From: Eupeodes corollae
Taxonomy: Eukaryota > Arthropoda > Insecta > Diptera > Syrphidae
Direction: 5' to 3'
Assembly (NCBI RefSeq): GCF_945859685.1
Contig: NC_079148.1
Coordinates: forward strand, 140,055,133-140,119,132
DNA length: 64,000 nucleotides
The position numbers were made by a program, and so were the translations under genes. Under the pieces are notes generated by a model. The model saw only the letters and a program-made list of their open reading frames with translations. It did no database searches and was not told where the DNA came from. This document shows, one piece after another, positions 1 through 10,664 of the stretch. Every line of letters begins with the position of its first letter. Position 1 is the first letter of the stretch.

Positions 1-738
1 ACCGCTTTGTTTGCAACATTTTTGAACGATATCTTGGAGCAATTCAACGCTACAAACAAGATGTTGCAAGACATGAAAATGATTCTTGAATCGGCAATGT
101 GGCACTAGAATCATAGAAATCATTCGTGGAATCCAAACGAAATGATTTTGATAAATGAATATGTACAAGACGCACCAGAACGAGAAATGTGAGGTTGAAT
201 CCGCTCGATTACGGCAAAGTACAAGACGCAAATCTGTCACCCAAGGAAAAACACCAAAATATCCGCCTTCATCCCAGTGACTGACCAGCTATCCATTTCT
301 CTTACTGAAAGATTGCATGCCAATGAAGCTGTAGGTTCGTGATTTGGATTCACGCTGAAAACTTGCACGCTGCAGCAGAGGCATTGGTGAAAGTGTATCC
401 TGATGATTTAGACGTTAGTCTTGGTAATGAGTTGGTTCAATTTGTGTCTTTGATTGACTCATACCAAAAAAAAAAATATGGAACAGATGAATCGCAAGAA
501 CTATATTACTACCAAATTTTCGAAAATCAAAAACTTCAGAGCTGATGACTTTTCGTCGAAGAAGCTCGAAAGGTACCGTTCGTTAACCCTTAAATTTAAT
601 TTCAATTTTTTTTAATAAACTTTTTATTAAAAAACTCGAGTAAAAAAATGGTTTACTTTATTTTGAAAATGATGGGGGGCGAGTGGGCCTCCACTTCTTT
701 ATTTTCCCGAGGCCTCTGAACCTCTAAATCCGTCCCTG
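1..738 (+). pseudogene. hAT-like (ZMYM1-type) transposase remnant with 3' terminal repeat
   Basis: The frame opening at base 1 reads FLNDILEQFNATNKMLQD, a phrase typical of the hAT-derived ZMYM1/TTF-type zinc-finger transposase-like proteins. After several stops, 339-545 reads LVKVYPDDLDVSLGNELVQF, which fits the C-terminal dimerisation part of the same family. The non-coding stretch after the stop ends at 711-738 in a sequence whose reverse complement starts CAGGGACGGATTTAGAGG, matching the CAGGG-type ends of hAT elements. The element therefore probably ends at 738. The 5' part lies outside the window. Stops and frame changes show it is dead. The family is assigned from remembered similarity. 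Confidence 0.6.
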
Positions 739-2639
739 GTGTTAAATTTATTTTCTAACTTCATTTAATTTAATTTAGTCATGTTTTCCTACTAATACAT
801 TTGAAATGATTTCTTTACTGATACTGAACTTCGACTGCTGAAAGAATTATTTTTTTGCAAGGATTAGATATTAACAAGATCATTTAGACCTGTTGAAACT
901 AAAAGCCTAATCAGTCTAAACAGTTAAGAAATCTCCAGTTACCGAATTTAAACGAGCATACTTTGATCAAACAGTAACTTTTCTTATCTCATATACACAT
1001 TTTTAATTGATTTTTTAAAAGTTTTAAAACAATAAAACTGGTTGCTGAAAACTCCAAATATGTTCTGAACTTAAGTTGATGAGTTTAGTTTAGACAAAAT
1101 TTCGAAAATATGAATTTAAATGACACATAAATGGGGCATTTTTATAAAGCTGTTAAAATTCTTTCATAATTAAGGAGTTGTTGAACTTATTATACGATGC
1201 CCCACTGGACAACAGTTAACTCAAATGAAAGTCCAATTTTCTTTTGCTCTCTACTTTTGTACAAATATTCTTGTTTACTAATTGACTAGATCCACGTTTG
1301 TAATCAGCTAAGGAAAAGATTAAGCAATTTTAAATAATATTTTCTCAATTGGGCTGAATCACATTGAAAAATAATTTTTTGCTTCTTCTTGAAATTTTAT
1401 ATGTGATGGTAGAAAAATCTCTTAACAATCATCATCTCTGTCAATAAAAGTTTCCTCAGTTTACGGAACTTCCATTAAAATATAACTTTACTTCCACATA
1501 CCTTCCAAAAGTCGTAAACTTAAACTTATTCTTCCTCTTTTACTTGAACATAACCTATATTGGTGATTAATAGAATAGATGTACACCTGTTTCTAATAGG
1601 AAATCACAACCAGGTCACATAACTTTACTTTTTCTTCATTTTATGACAACGACCAAGGAAGAAGACGGTTGTATACCCAAGCTATGTATGCCTTCCTTAT
1701 ATCGTCCTTTCTATAATAATGGGAAAGTTGCATTGTGCTTACCTATGTGTATTTGATGTAAGACTCTTCTTCTGATGTTGGTCTTGTGGAAAATAAAACC
1801 TTTATTATATGACTGCACGCACATACTCTCCCTCTCTCTTTCTCACACTCAAACTTCACTCGCAAAGTTAAATCCTTTTAAGCTTAACCCACATCCGGTT
1901 GGGCTTATAAGCTTAGAGATATTTTGCAACCACAACTAAATGCCCACACGTTATGTACACTTGAGTTTGCACAAAAGAGGGATCTTCTTCTTGTTCTTGT
2001 TTTTCTTATCCTTGGTCTAGGTAAGTGGTCAATTTCTGGGATAATATAAAAATTCGATTCAATATAATGTTAGAATTAAAAGGCTATGATAGACGATGTA
2101 AGGTAACATATGGAAAAAGAAAGTTTTTTTATATTCCGAAAAGGGGTAAGAAAACATTTATTTTCATGTAAATGCTAGACGAAGGTAATATTGAAAATAT
2201 GAATCCCATTTCTGTTAAGAAAATAATATTTTTTGTTTGTATAATTAGCGTGAAAGATAAAAATACAATCTTTCTTTTATATTACATATAAAATATTACC
2301 AAATGGAAATATAAGAGCATATAAAGTCCTTGTAGGTACTACCAAAATTCTTGGAAAGAAAAACATAATACGTTCGTTAAATATACTCATTAAAATTTAT
2401 AAAAACGCTTCGTTTACCAAGAAATAAGGAAACCAAAAAGGGTTTAAAATACGTATCCTAAAGTAATGGGTATTTTGTGGACTTTGTGTTTATAAACAGA
2501 TTTCTTTTAAAGGAAAAAGGAGAAGTAATATTAGAATTTTTCCAATAAACCTATTGCAGAATTCTGTGTTTATTTTACAGAAAAAGATCATAAAGCATGA
2601 ATTATTTTATATTAAACAAATATGAAAAATCCACCCCAA
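739..2639. other. AT-rich intergenic stretch, no gene seen
   Basis: No frame looks coding. There is a pyrimidine-rich CT tract around 1825-1850 and a TTC/TTG-rich tract at 1981-2010. Nothing else is recognised. Confidence 0.5.
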
Positions 2640-2865
2640 TAATACAACGGATCACGATTGGCCATCAAAAAGATCATTGTAATATTCTTGAAGAAACCAT
2701 TTTATCTGGAAAGTTTAAAGGAAAAGTGCTCCTGTTGCCACGTATTCCATTGATACCGTCAGCTTCAACCATACCCTTTAGAAGGTTACAGTTTCCAATT
2801 CGTTAATCTTTTCCCTTGCCTACAAAAATTATCAAGGCCAAACAATGTACATTTATGGTTTAAAT
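2640..2865 (+). pseudogene. Helitron Pif1-type helicase, C-terminal remnant
   Basis: The frame at 2597-2806 contains GKFKGKVLLLPRIPLIPS followed by PFRRLQFPIR, the hallmark C-terminal segment of the Helitron Rep/Pif1-like helicase, which normally reads GEHVLIPRIPLIPS then FKRRQFPI. After an in-frame stop the same frame continues SFPLPTKIIKAKQ, a decayed form of helicase motif VI (FAMTINKAQGQ). Coding similarity ends abruptly near 2865, where a LOA-like retroposon begins. A Helitron-type 3' end lies beyond that retroposon at 5495-5498, so I read this as the left half of one Helitron split by the insertion. The Rep domain and the N-terminal helicase motifs are absent. Confidence 0.7.
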
Positions 2866-2889
2866 TTTTAGTAGCAGTGCAACTCGAGG

Positions 2890-3814
2890 AACCAAAAAAT
2901 CATCGGAAGGCGCTCTTTCTCTCTCTCACATTCTTGCCAAGATTGCCAAAAATGAAGAGACCGGAGTGATTCATGAGAGGGACGCCCAAGATAAAATAAA
3001 GTACCAGAAGGTTGTTGATGAATACAACAACCCTCTGGCCAGCCGAGAAAAGGCCGTCAAGCAAAACAGATCTGAGGTAGAGATCTGCACGTCCCAGAAA
3101 AAGAGCAAGCTTGACGACCGGACAAAGCCAGTGAAAGCACCATCTTTTGGAACAGCGCAACTGCGTACTCTTAGAGAGGTTGTCAGGGATGACCTCCACG
3201 TAGCAGTTGTAGATCAGCTCTCCACAAACAGCAAATTTCTGCTGAACGTGTGGAACTCTATCGAGGGCAAGCTCGCTGAGATGGTGTTTTTATACACTAT
3301 ATCAAACAGTGAGGGCTCCTAGTTTTGACTCTGGCGAGATGCTCAGGGCGTATAGGGTAATTAAGTGTGCGGACAGGTTTTCTAGGGATTTCCTTAGTGA
3401 AAGCATTGCTAAGGTTAGCAATGACTGGGGGCTTGAAGCTCAAGCTCATCCCAGCTAAGGACACCCCTAGACAACCGAAGGCTCGCATTTGGTTGCCGCT
3501 CATGAACATAAAGCCAAGCAGACAGGACCTGATCCACGGTCTTCAGAGGCAAAATCCGCTGGTCTCCATGTACGAATTTGCACGTTAAGGCAGAAGAACT
3601 GCAGAGAACAAGCGCCTCTTACCTTCTGAGGATTAGTGAGGAGAGTCTAGGGGCTCTCGAAAAGGCCGAGTACAAACTCAGTTTTGGCATAAAGAATGCC
3701 AAAAAAAAAACACCGACAAAGCTTATGACAACGTCGAGGTTGACGATGTTAAAAGTGGAGTCGAGATCCCCAGCGAGTTGCCAGGCCCCATCTCTGCAGC
3801 TAAAAAATAATTAA
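2890..3814 (+). pseudogene. Retroposon ORF1 (DUF4780-like), frameshifted
   Basis: Three overlapping frames (2966-3322, 3367-3588, 3578-3814) together give one ORF1-type protein. Recognisable phrases in order are VWNSIEGKLAEMVFL, SEGS, KLKLIPAKDTPRQPKARIWL, LQRQNPLVSMYEF and SYLLRISEESLGALEKAEYK. These match the ORF1 domain (DUF4780-like) found in many dipteran LOA-type elements. ORF1 proteins bind element RNA. I see no CCHC knuckles here. There are at least two frameshifts, so it is not functional. The DUF name comes from memory; a profile search would settle it. Confidence 0.65.
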
Positions 3815-3815
3815 A

Positions 3816-5019
3816 AAACGCGCTGAAGGTCATCCAGATTAATCTGAAGCACTCTAAATGTTGTTCAGAGAACAGCTTGCGTGGGCACCACAGGGTCTAT
3901 GCGTACTTGCCCAACGGACGCTTTAAACGTTATTTTGGATCTTCTACCAATCGACCTTTTTATTAAATACATAGTTTCCTGCAGCGCTATTAGGCTGAAG
4001 GAATCAAATAGCTGGTTGTCAAAACCTTATTACCACAGCAACACAACAAAATTGATTCCCTCAGATATTATCTCGGTAGACACTGACTACTGCACTCCTA
4101 CTTTGAGCCTTAGTAAGGGTTTTAAGGTTATTTTCCCATCCAGAAAAGATTGGGAGGATGACATCGTGTCGATAGGTTTCGACACAACCATCTTTACTGA
4201 CGGCTCAAAGATGGAATGCGGAGTTGGTTCTGGGATCTTTTCTGAGTCCCTAAATTTAGCCAAATCCTTTAGGCTTCTTGAATTTGCTTGCGTTTGTCAG
4301 GCTGAACTCCTGGCAATAAGGGAGGCATGTAAGATACTTAAACAAAGCCCAAACCAAAACCAAAATGCGGCTTTCTTCACAGACAGTCAGGTAGCTGTCA
4401 AAGCCATTAACTCGGCCACATCCTCATCTAAATTAGTCCACCAATGTCGCGATGAGCCTGCGAGCCTGAATAGTAACCTGGTGTCACCCTGATCTGGGTT
4501 CCGGGCCAAAGTGGTATCGTGGGAAATGAACGGGCTGACGAGCTAGCCAGGCAAGGATCGGGCTTTCATAGCTCACTTGCGGAAATGGTTAACATTCCTC
4601 TTGGTGCTATGAAGGGTAAAATCTTTTCTATCTACCGAACTGAATCAAACCGAAGGTGGAGCAATTTACCCAACTGCATTATATCTAGCAAGATGTGGCC
4701 CACCTATAATAAAACCCGTACAAACGATCTTCTATGCAGGCCAAGGCGAGACATAGCCAGGATTGTTCCGGTTTGTACCGGACATTTGCCTATAGGAGTT
4801 CATGCAGAGAAGTTGGGTATCTCTTACAACACCTTTTTCCGTAGTTGTAATGACCAAAGAGAAAGTGAAACGATAATCCATTTCCACTGCAAATGTCCTG
4901 CTTTGGCAAACACTAGAATGAAATACTTTGGAAAAACATTCTTTCACAAACTTGATGAGCTATCTGAGACAAAGATTAGAGACCTAATCTTTTTTCTCAA
5001 TGCGACAAAATGTATCTAA
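3816..5019 (+). pseudogene. Retroposon ORF2 remnant: start fused to RNase H region
   Basis: At 3823-3870 the frame reads LKVIQINLKHSKC, the usual opening of an APE-type endonuclease. By 3890 it has already reached GSMRTCPTDALNVILDL, which normally lies just after the reverse transcriptase. About 600-700 codons of endonuclease and RT are therefore deleted. The RNase H domain follows with its acidic residues visible: D in FTDGSK (about 4198), E in QAELLAI (about 4300), D in FFTDSQVA (about 4380), and D in GNERADELARQG after a frameshift near 4490. The C-terminal frame 4519-5019 carries the C-x2-C/H-C knuckle region (FRSCNDQRESE, then HFHCKCPAL). It ends TKCI, followed by a 3' UTR. Confidence 0.75.
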
Positions 5020-5167
5020 CGTAATCGCTATGAAGCTTCTCTATAAATCTGTCCCTTTCAATCACAGGTCGAACGAGTTTTTGGTATATCAAAACGGCGC
5101 ACTACAGCGCTAATTGGATCTCAAGCTTGGATCTATGACTCAAAATATTAAATATTATTGTTTAAAT

Positions 5168-5498
5168 ATTTAAAGCTTTATCTAACTATCACATGTTATT
5201 TACTAAAAATTTCGTAATAAACATTTGTTTGAAACTTGAATGAAAATAATGAAACATTTTAAATTAAATTTTTTTGTATTGATTTCACTTAACTTCAACT
5301 TTACGAAAATGTTGGTCAATTGTGTTCAAAGTCCTTCCTTCAAAATCCCAAACTGGTTGATTTGTATACTAGCACGGCATCTATGTAAAAAAAAGCATGG
5401 TGGTGCTAATGTTCTCCTACCGGTCTCCTTTAATAGTTAACAACATTGTAATATAAAAAAAAACGTTAGCTACAGCAACGCGTGACCGGGTCAGCTAG
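5168..5498 (+). mobile_element. Helitron 3' terminal segment
   Basis: The segment ends with a perfect odd palindrome TGACC-G-GGTCA (5483-5493), then GCTAG before T at 5499. This is the layout of a Helitron 3' end: a palindrome or hairpin just upstream of a terminal CTRR inserted at A/T. A decayed frame near 5312 reads GQLCSK and then DLYTS, which could be the GQLYVACSRV region that follows helicase motif VI. The same terminus, CGGGTCAGCTAG, recurs at 9771-9782. I take it as the right half of the Helitron interrupted by the LOA-like element; the coding match is weak and the terminus match is good. Confidence 0.6.
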
Positions 5499-7373
5499 TT
5501 TATATTATTTCACTTGAAAATTTTAATTTTAAAAGTTAAGTTTAAAAAAAATGCTTCTTAAAACAGTTGATTTGTAATTAAAAAATAAGCATGGGATTTC
5601 GGATTCCGAAAAATTTACTACGGAATTTTAGTCGTTGCAATCGTCTTTAGTTTTTTTTTCAAGATTCAAAACATAAAATTAAATACCGTGAGTGTTTATT
5701 TACCTTCATTCAATCAAAAACCTTAATCAATCTTGAAAAGACTACTTCGTCTGAAATTAAAACAAAAATTGAACATTAAATAGTTTATACGTTGTTTAGT
5801 AAATTTATTTAAATACAAAATGAAAATGTAAGTATGTTCAAAGAAGCTGAATTTCCAGAAGCATATACTTCTAAAAACATAGTGATTCCGAATAAAGGCT
5901 ATGAATTTTAGGCTGAAATTGAATGTATGCTTTGGTTTATTTTGTATTAGTGTAACATTTAAAGTAAATTTACTGGAAAGTCTAAATAAATAAGTTATGC
6001 CTTACCATTTCACAATTCACGGTTCTCTTGATATTTCTTGCGTCTCGATTGACATATAGAATTGTATCTGGATGCCAATAAATAATTACGCCATCCATTG
6101 TAAAATTGTTCCTCTTTCTTTATATTTTGTCAAATACCTTTTAAAATTATTTTGAATAAACTTTGGCCTTATAAACTTTGAGTGCTTATCACTTTCTTAA
6201 ATAAGTTCAACACGAAAATCCTTTCAAGGATTCGACAATATGCTTTAACGCGATTTCTGAGAAAAATTGACTTAGTTTCGTTTTGTTTTTGTATGTTACC
6301 AAACATATCAAATCAAAAGCACGATTTTTATTCAGACTTTCAACATTTATTAAAAACATACAAACATTTGTGTTTTCTCTTAACATATCCATTTTATTTT
6401 CATTTTTCATATTTTTCTTTTTTAAATCAATCAATAATATTAAAAAAAACTTTCACCACGTTTAAAAATACATACGTTTGTATTGCAAACAAAAAGAAAA
6501 CAAATTGTATTTTGTTCATATCTCTACAATTTAAAATAATTCATCGTTCTTTAAAATGTTTCCAGAAAAAAAAGAAAGTAATTTGTGTATGAATTTAAAA
6601 TTATGTATTTAAGTTACCTTGGATAAATCATAAGGGAAGCTCCTTCTGCCTTTATTATCATGAGTTCGAAAATCATTTTTCTTTTGACTCTTCAGATTTA
6701 CGGCAACACATTGTTGAGAGATGTTATTTATTTATTATTATTCCCCAGGCTTATTTAATGCAAAAAGTTATAGAATCTTTAACTTTTGGTGTAGCGATGG
6801 AAATGAAAATATACTACAAAGAAAATCGTATAAAATACAACTTTAAATGTTCAAAGCAATACACAAAGTTTGATAACTTTTTCATCTTTTAAGAATTTTT
6901 ATATTACGAGTGGAATATTGTTCATGTTAATAATTAGGAATCGTGTAAAGAACGTGTATTGGTACATAACCATAAATATTGAAATTAGAAGATATTAATT
7001 ATTGGATTATGGAAAGTACTTTAAATCATTTTTAATTAAATTTAAAACACAAATTAGATCCGAAAGAAAATTTGAATCCTTACAAACATTTTTTGTAAGG
7101 ATTAAATTACTATGGTATTAAAGTAAAAGTTTTCATTGTTATAAAAAGTTAGCAAGATTGTATCCTGACACTCTATTAGTATTATTAAAATCTCAAAACC
7201 CCACAACGATTTTAAATATAACGGACAAACTATTTTGCGGCTTCAAAAGTATATGACTAAAACATCTGTCAAACTAAGTTGTTAAACCATTTTTTTCCAC
7301 TTGAAAGTCTGATATTTACGATAACATAATGTGTTAAACCCTACTACAAAAATTGTGATTCTTCCACAACTAC
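5499..7373. other. AT-rich intergenic stretch, no gene seen
   Basis: A 136-codon frame at 6182-6592 is rich in K, F, I and N, lacks any recognisable motif, and overlaps frames of similar length on both strands. I treat it as an AT-rich artefact. No RNA gene or repeat was recognised. Confidence 0.5.
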
Positions 7374-8365
7374 ATGTCGTGCTTTAAGAGGAAATTATGG
7401 TTTACGTCCAACCAACCAATTAGCAAAATTGTGAAGAAATTTGAAGAGACTAGATTGTTTACAAATATTATAAGGCCTGTGCGTCATCGTTTCGTCCGTA
7501 GCACTAAAAATATTGCTTCTGTAAGTGAAAGTGTTGCTGAAAACCCGAATGGGTCGATTCCTAGTCTCAGGAATAAGAACTTAATCCATATAAAGTTCAG
7601 CTTACACAGCAACTGAAGTCGCTGACCATTCACAACGTTGGTCGTAGATACGTCGAATGGGTGTTTGATAGACGCTGGACCTTGATTTTTCATACAAAAT
7701 TTAGTGCGTTGGACTGTCATGCAAGGGGTCTTGGGTTCAATCCCTGCCTCTTGCGGGGAATTGACAAATCCTTCAAGAGTAATTCTTGTCATGAAAATGT
7801 GCTTTCTCAAACTAGCCGTTCGGATTCGGCCTAAAATTGTAGGTCCCTTCCATTCCTGACAACAGTACCTACTCGCAGGAATGGTTGATAGTTGTAAGTC
7901 ACTAGGCCCTGGTTCACAACGGACTGTTGCGCCACCCCATTTGATTTGATCTTCGACAACAACTATGAAACGACTGGCACCGTCAATTCGAAGCGGTATG
8001 GTCATATGATAACTGACTTCTTTTGCCATGCTATTGAAGAAACCGACTTGGAGAATGTGTGGATTCAACAAGACTGTGCCATATGCTTCGTTACTCAAGC
8101 TAATATGGTTCTATTGCAAGAGACATTTCCTTGACGAGTATTTTCTCGTCGTAGCGAAGGCCACTAAGATGATGCAATTTGACACCTCTGGATTTTTTTT
8201 TGGGGCTACTCGAATGGCCGTATTTATGCAGATAAATCTTGAACTCTTGAGCACTTAAAAACCAGCATTCGTCAAGTTATGACTGAGATACAAACCAAAA
8301 TATGTCAAAAAGTGGACGAAAATTACCTGAAAAGATTCGATGCAACAGTTTTTGTGGTGGTAATT
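7374..8365 (+). pseudogene. DD41D (rosa-type) mariner transposase remnant, split by a SINE
   Basis: The left part (7400-7616) reads ISKIVKKFEETRLFTNIIRPVRHRF and then SVSESVAENPNGSIP, the helix-turn-helix and linker region of mariner-like transposases. The right part (from about 7939) reads TVNSKRYGHMITDFF, IEETDLENVWIQQDCA (second catalytic Asp in QQD), then FFWGYSNGRIYADKS, TLEHLKTSIRQVM, and a decayed GGNLND end near 8355. The two halves flank a SINE at 7701-7938 and part of the middle is lost. It is closely related in sequence to the element at 37238-38129. Stops and frameshifts make it inactive. Confidence 0.7.
7701..7938 (+). mobile_element. tRNA-derived SINE copy 1
   Basis: The head TTAGTGCGTTGGACTGTCAT and the B-box-like GGGTTCAATCCC (about 7734-7745) are the tRNA-like part. 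The body includes CCGTTCGGATTCGGCC and ends ACTGTTGCGCCACC. It aligns with three other copies at 13179-13488, 42166-42347 and 58114-58266. The first 25 or so bases, including the A box, are missing. It interrupts a mariner remnant. Confidence 0.75.
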
Positions 8366-8504
8366 TAAATGATTTAATGTTTTAAACTTAATGTCGACCT
8401 TCGACCTTCAAGCTTTATAATAAAAATGAAATATAATAATACAAAATATTTTATATGTGTTTTATTTGCGTTTACTTTTGAAACCGCAAAATAATAAATA
8501 AACT

Positions 8505-9782
8505 TCTAATATATGATATTCTCCTGTCACGGTGTTGGTTGCCATACTCCTCCGAAACGGCTTGGCCAATTTCAATGAAATTTTGCATGTACATTTGGAA
8601 AGCTTGAGAATAGGTTTTTACACAGTTCAACGATCTTATGGTTTTAGTGACGCTATGTACAATGAAGCATTGATTACTATTGAGGATCTTTGCACAATCA
8701 TTGCCAACTTAAAACTCAGTCATTTCGGTATGCATTCACCAAATCAAAATGCATCTAATTTAATAGACACTGAATGGAATCGTGAACTACAATGCAATAC
8801 TGAAGGAATGGCAGCGATTGTTCGCAATAGGCCATGAATGAATGATGAAGCATTTATGACCACATCATGCTCGCAGTTTCGGCAGGACAAGGTGGATTCT
8901 TTTTTTTGGATGCACCCGGTGGAACTAGAAAAACATTCCTTATTCGCTAATTCTTGCTAAAATACGGTCAAATAATGGTATCGCATTAGCTTTTGCATCT
9001 TCAAGCATTATGGCAACTTTATTGAATGGAAGCAGAACAGCTTATTCAGCATTTAAACTGCCACTAAATATTCAAAATAACCCAGACGTGGTTTGCAATA
9101 TAAAAAACAATTATCCATGGCCACAGTTCTGAAACAGTGTAAAATAATGATCTGGGATCAATGCACTATGGCACACAAACATTCCCTTGAGGCGCTGAAC
9201 AGGACATTGAAAGACATACAAAACAACGACAGACTATTTGGTACTCTGTTACTCCTTTCGTTATTCCGCGTTTAACGTACACTGATGAAATCAACGCGTT
9301 CTTAAAATCATTGCCACAAAGGCGTAATGTTGAAAAAGTACAACTGAAAGTAAATATGCGTGTTCGAATGCTTCCAGATTCATCCACTAAACAATTCTAA
9401 AAACTGTTAGATATGTGACGAAAAAGTTACTATAGATGAAACTGGATGCATAAAATTACCTGACGATTCATGCACGATTTTTGATTGACAAGCTTTTTCC
9501 CGATGTACATAAACAATATATGCATAAATCATGAATGGCTGGCGGAAAGAGTAATTTTATCACCAAAAATGTGGATGTCAACGAATTCAATGTCAAGATA
9601 CAACATTTGTCTCCAGGAGACTTGGTTTCATACAAATATAATAATACAGTTTGTGCTACCAAAGCTGTAAATTTTCCAAGTATGCCTATTCATCTTTGCA
9701 CACTTACAATAAGTTATTTTTTTATTAAAATATTCTTTAGAAATTATTTATACGATAAAACAACGATGGTCGGGTCAGCTAG
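8505..9782 (+). mobile_element. Internally deleted Helitron with both ends
   Basis: The 5' region has the typical opening CTCCTGTCACGGTGTTGGTT and CCTCCGAAACGGCTTGGCCA seen at the left end of many insect Helitrons, with a TC dinucleotide at 8505. The 3' end is CGGGTCAGCTAG before T (9771-9783). Between them is a broken Pif1-like helicase. The Rep endonuclease and the last helicase motifs are missing, so it is non-autonomous. An uninterrupted version of its flanks exists at 11758-11800, which supports both boundaries to within a few bases. Confidence 0.75.
8655..9695 (+). pseudogene. Helitron Pif1-like helicase fragment
   Basis: Frames at 8655-8837, 8860-8960, 9093-9275, 9260-9400 and 9535-9690 give successive helicase segments. 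They are YNEALITIEDLC, then AGQGGFFFLDAPGGTRKTF (Walker A, where the usual G before KT is R), IIHG/TVLKQCKIMIWDQCTMA (Walker B/DEAD-like, normally WDECTMAHK), LEALNRTLKDIQNNDRLFG, DEINAFLKSLPQRRNVEK and ITKNVDVNEFNVKIQHLSPGDLVSYK. The order matches the family. The P-loop change, the E-to-Q change in motif II and the frameshifts mean no helicase activity is expected. Confidence 0.8.
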
Positions 9783-10664
9783 TTAAGTTATAAAAATATT
9801 GATTCCCGATGTACAAAAAGAATTTTCAAGAAACTTAGTAAGTTGTTTCTTTTTTATTATAAGCGTCTCTGAAATTGTATCCCATTTTTGTCTTTTAATT
9901 CTAAGGAAAACACTGATATTGAATTAAAGAAAATTTTTACTACGACGCTTTTTTAACAACTGTTAAAATATTGATAAAATGTTTTGGTTTTCAGAAAAAA
10001 CAAACAAATGTTTCTAACAAAAAATGATAAAAATCATTGATTTCAATTAAAGAATTTTTCAAATATAAATTACCAAATATTAAGAACATTATTTTTTATG
10101 TGACTCAATTAATTTAAACTCAATATCTTTCTTAAAATATTTAAACCAAAAATCAATTTTTTAAATGTTTTAAGTTTCTTTTTTGTTTAGCAAAAACACT
10201 TCAAATTATATTTTTCCAAAAACTTTAAGAAACGATTAATTCAAGAATTTTGTGGAAAAAAATTTCAGATCTTTTTTGTAAGTCTCTTTTGCCCATCTCC
10301 ATATTGTAATCTGTTAAAAAAAAAACTCAAAAAAGTTATTCCGAACATATGCACAATGGACCGAACACACGCTCACATAAACATCTCTGTAAAAACAATG
10401 ATTTTTAATTTTATGGACTCTAAACCGAAAAATGTATAAATTTTCAATTCGGAAAATCGCTGCAGAGGGAGGTACCCCCAAAACTTTTTTTTGTTTTAAT
10501 TTTGTCTCAAGAACTAATGAACTGATTTTAATAATATTTGAGGATCAAAAATGTCATCGTTTCTTTTTTTTTGGATTTTTAAATAAATATGAAACTTGTT
10601 CTTCAAAATTTGATATCTTGAAACGGGGTTACAATTTTCACGAAAATCAAATATAAAATGAATA
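9783..10664. repeat. AT-rich duplicated block, left arm (ends in family-2 repeat)
   Basis: Reading from 9784 this stretch aligns with 11786 onward: both carry TTCAAGAAAC followed by AAGTAAGGTGTTTC-like sequence, then AAGAAAATTTTTACTA, then GAATGTTTTGGTT-like sequence. The second half (10430-10664) is a family-2 repeat in minus orientation, with AATGAACTGATTTTAATA shared by 12580. The family-2 copy is cut at 10664 by a family-1 element. No coding capacity. Confidence 0.6.

Larger units (their letters stand above)
2866..5159 (+). mobile_element. LOA-like non-LTR retroposon, internally deleted
   Basis: This is a 2.3-kb non-LTR element with a broken ORF1 (2890-3814), the very start of ORF2, and then the ORF2 thumb and RNase H region. 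The whole middle of ORF2 (endonuclease and reverse transcriptase) is missing. The 3' non-coding tail runs from 5020 to about 5159. The 8-mer GTTTAAAT occurs at 2858-2865 and again at 5160-5167 and is a possible target-site duplication, but it is AT-rich and could be chance. The element sits inside Helitron sequence. An RNase H domain after the RT region points to the LOA/I/R1 group rather than Jockey or RTE. Confidence 0.7.

Noticed and set aside
6182..6592. 136-codon open frame on the plus strand
   Set aside because: Composition is K/F/I/N-rich from AT-rich DNA, no motif is seen, and comparable frames exist on the other strand.
7734..7745. tRNA gene suggested by a B-box
   Set aside because: The sequence has no acceptor stem or anticodon arm and matches a dispersed SINE.
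7484..8098. 204-codon minus-strand frame
   Set aside because: It is the antisense of the SINE and the mariner remnant.
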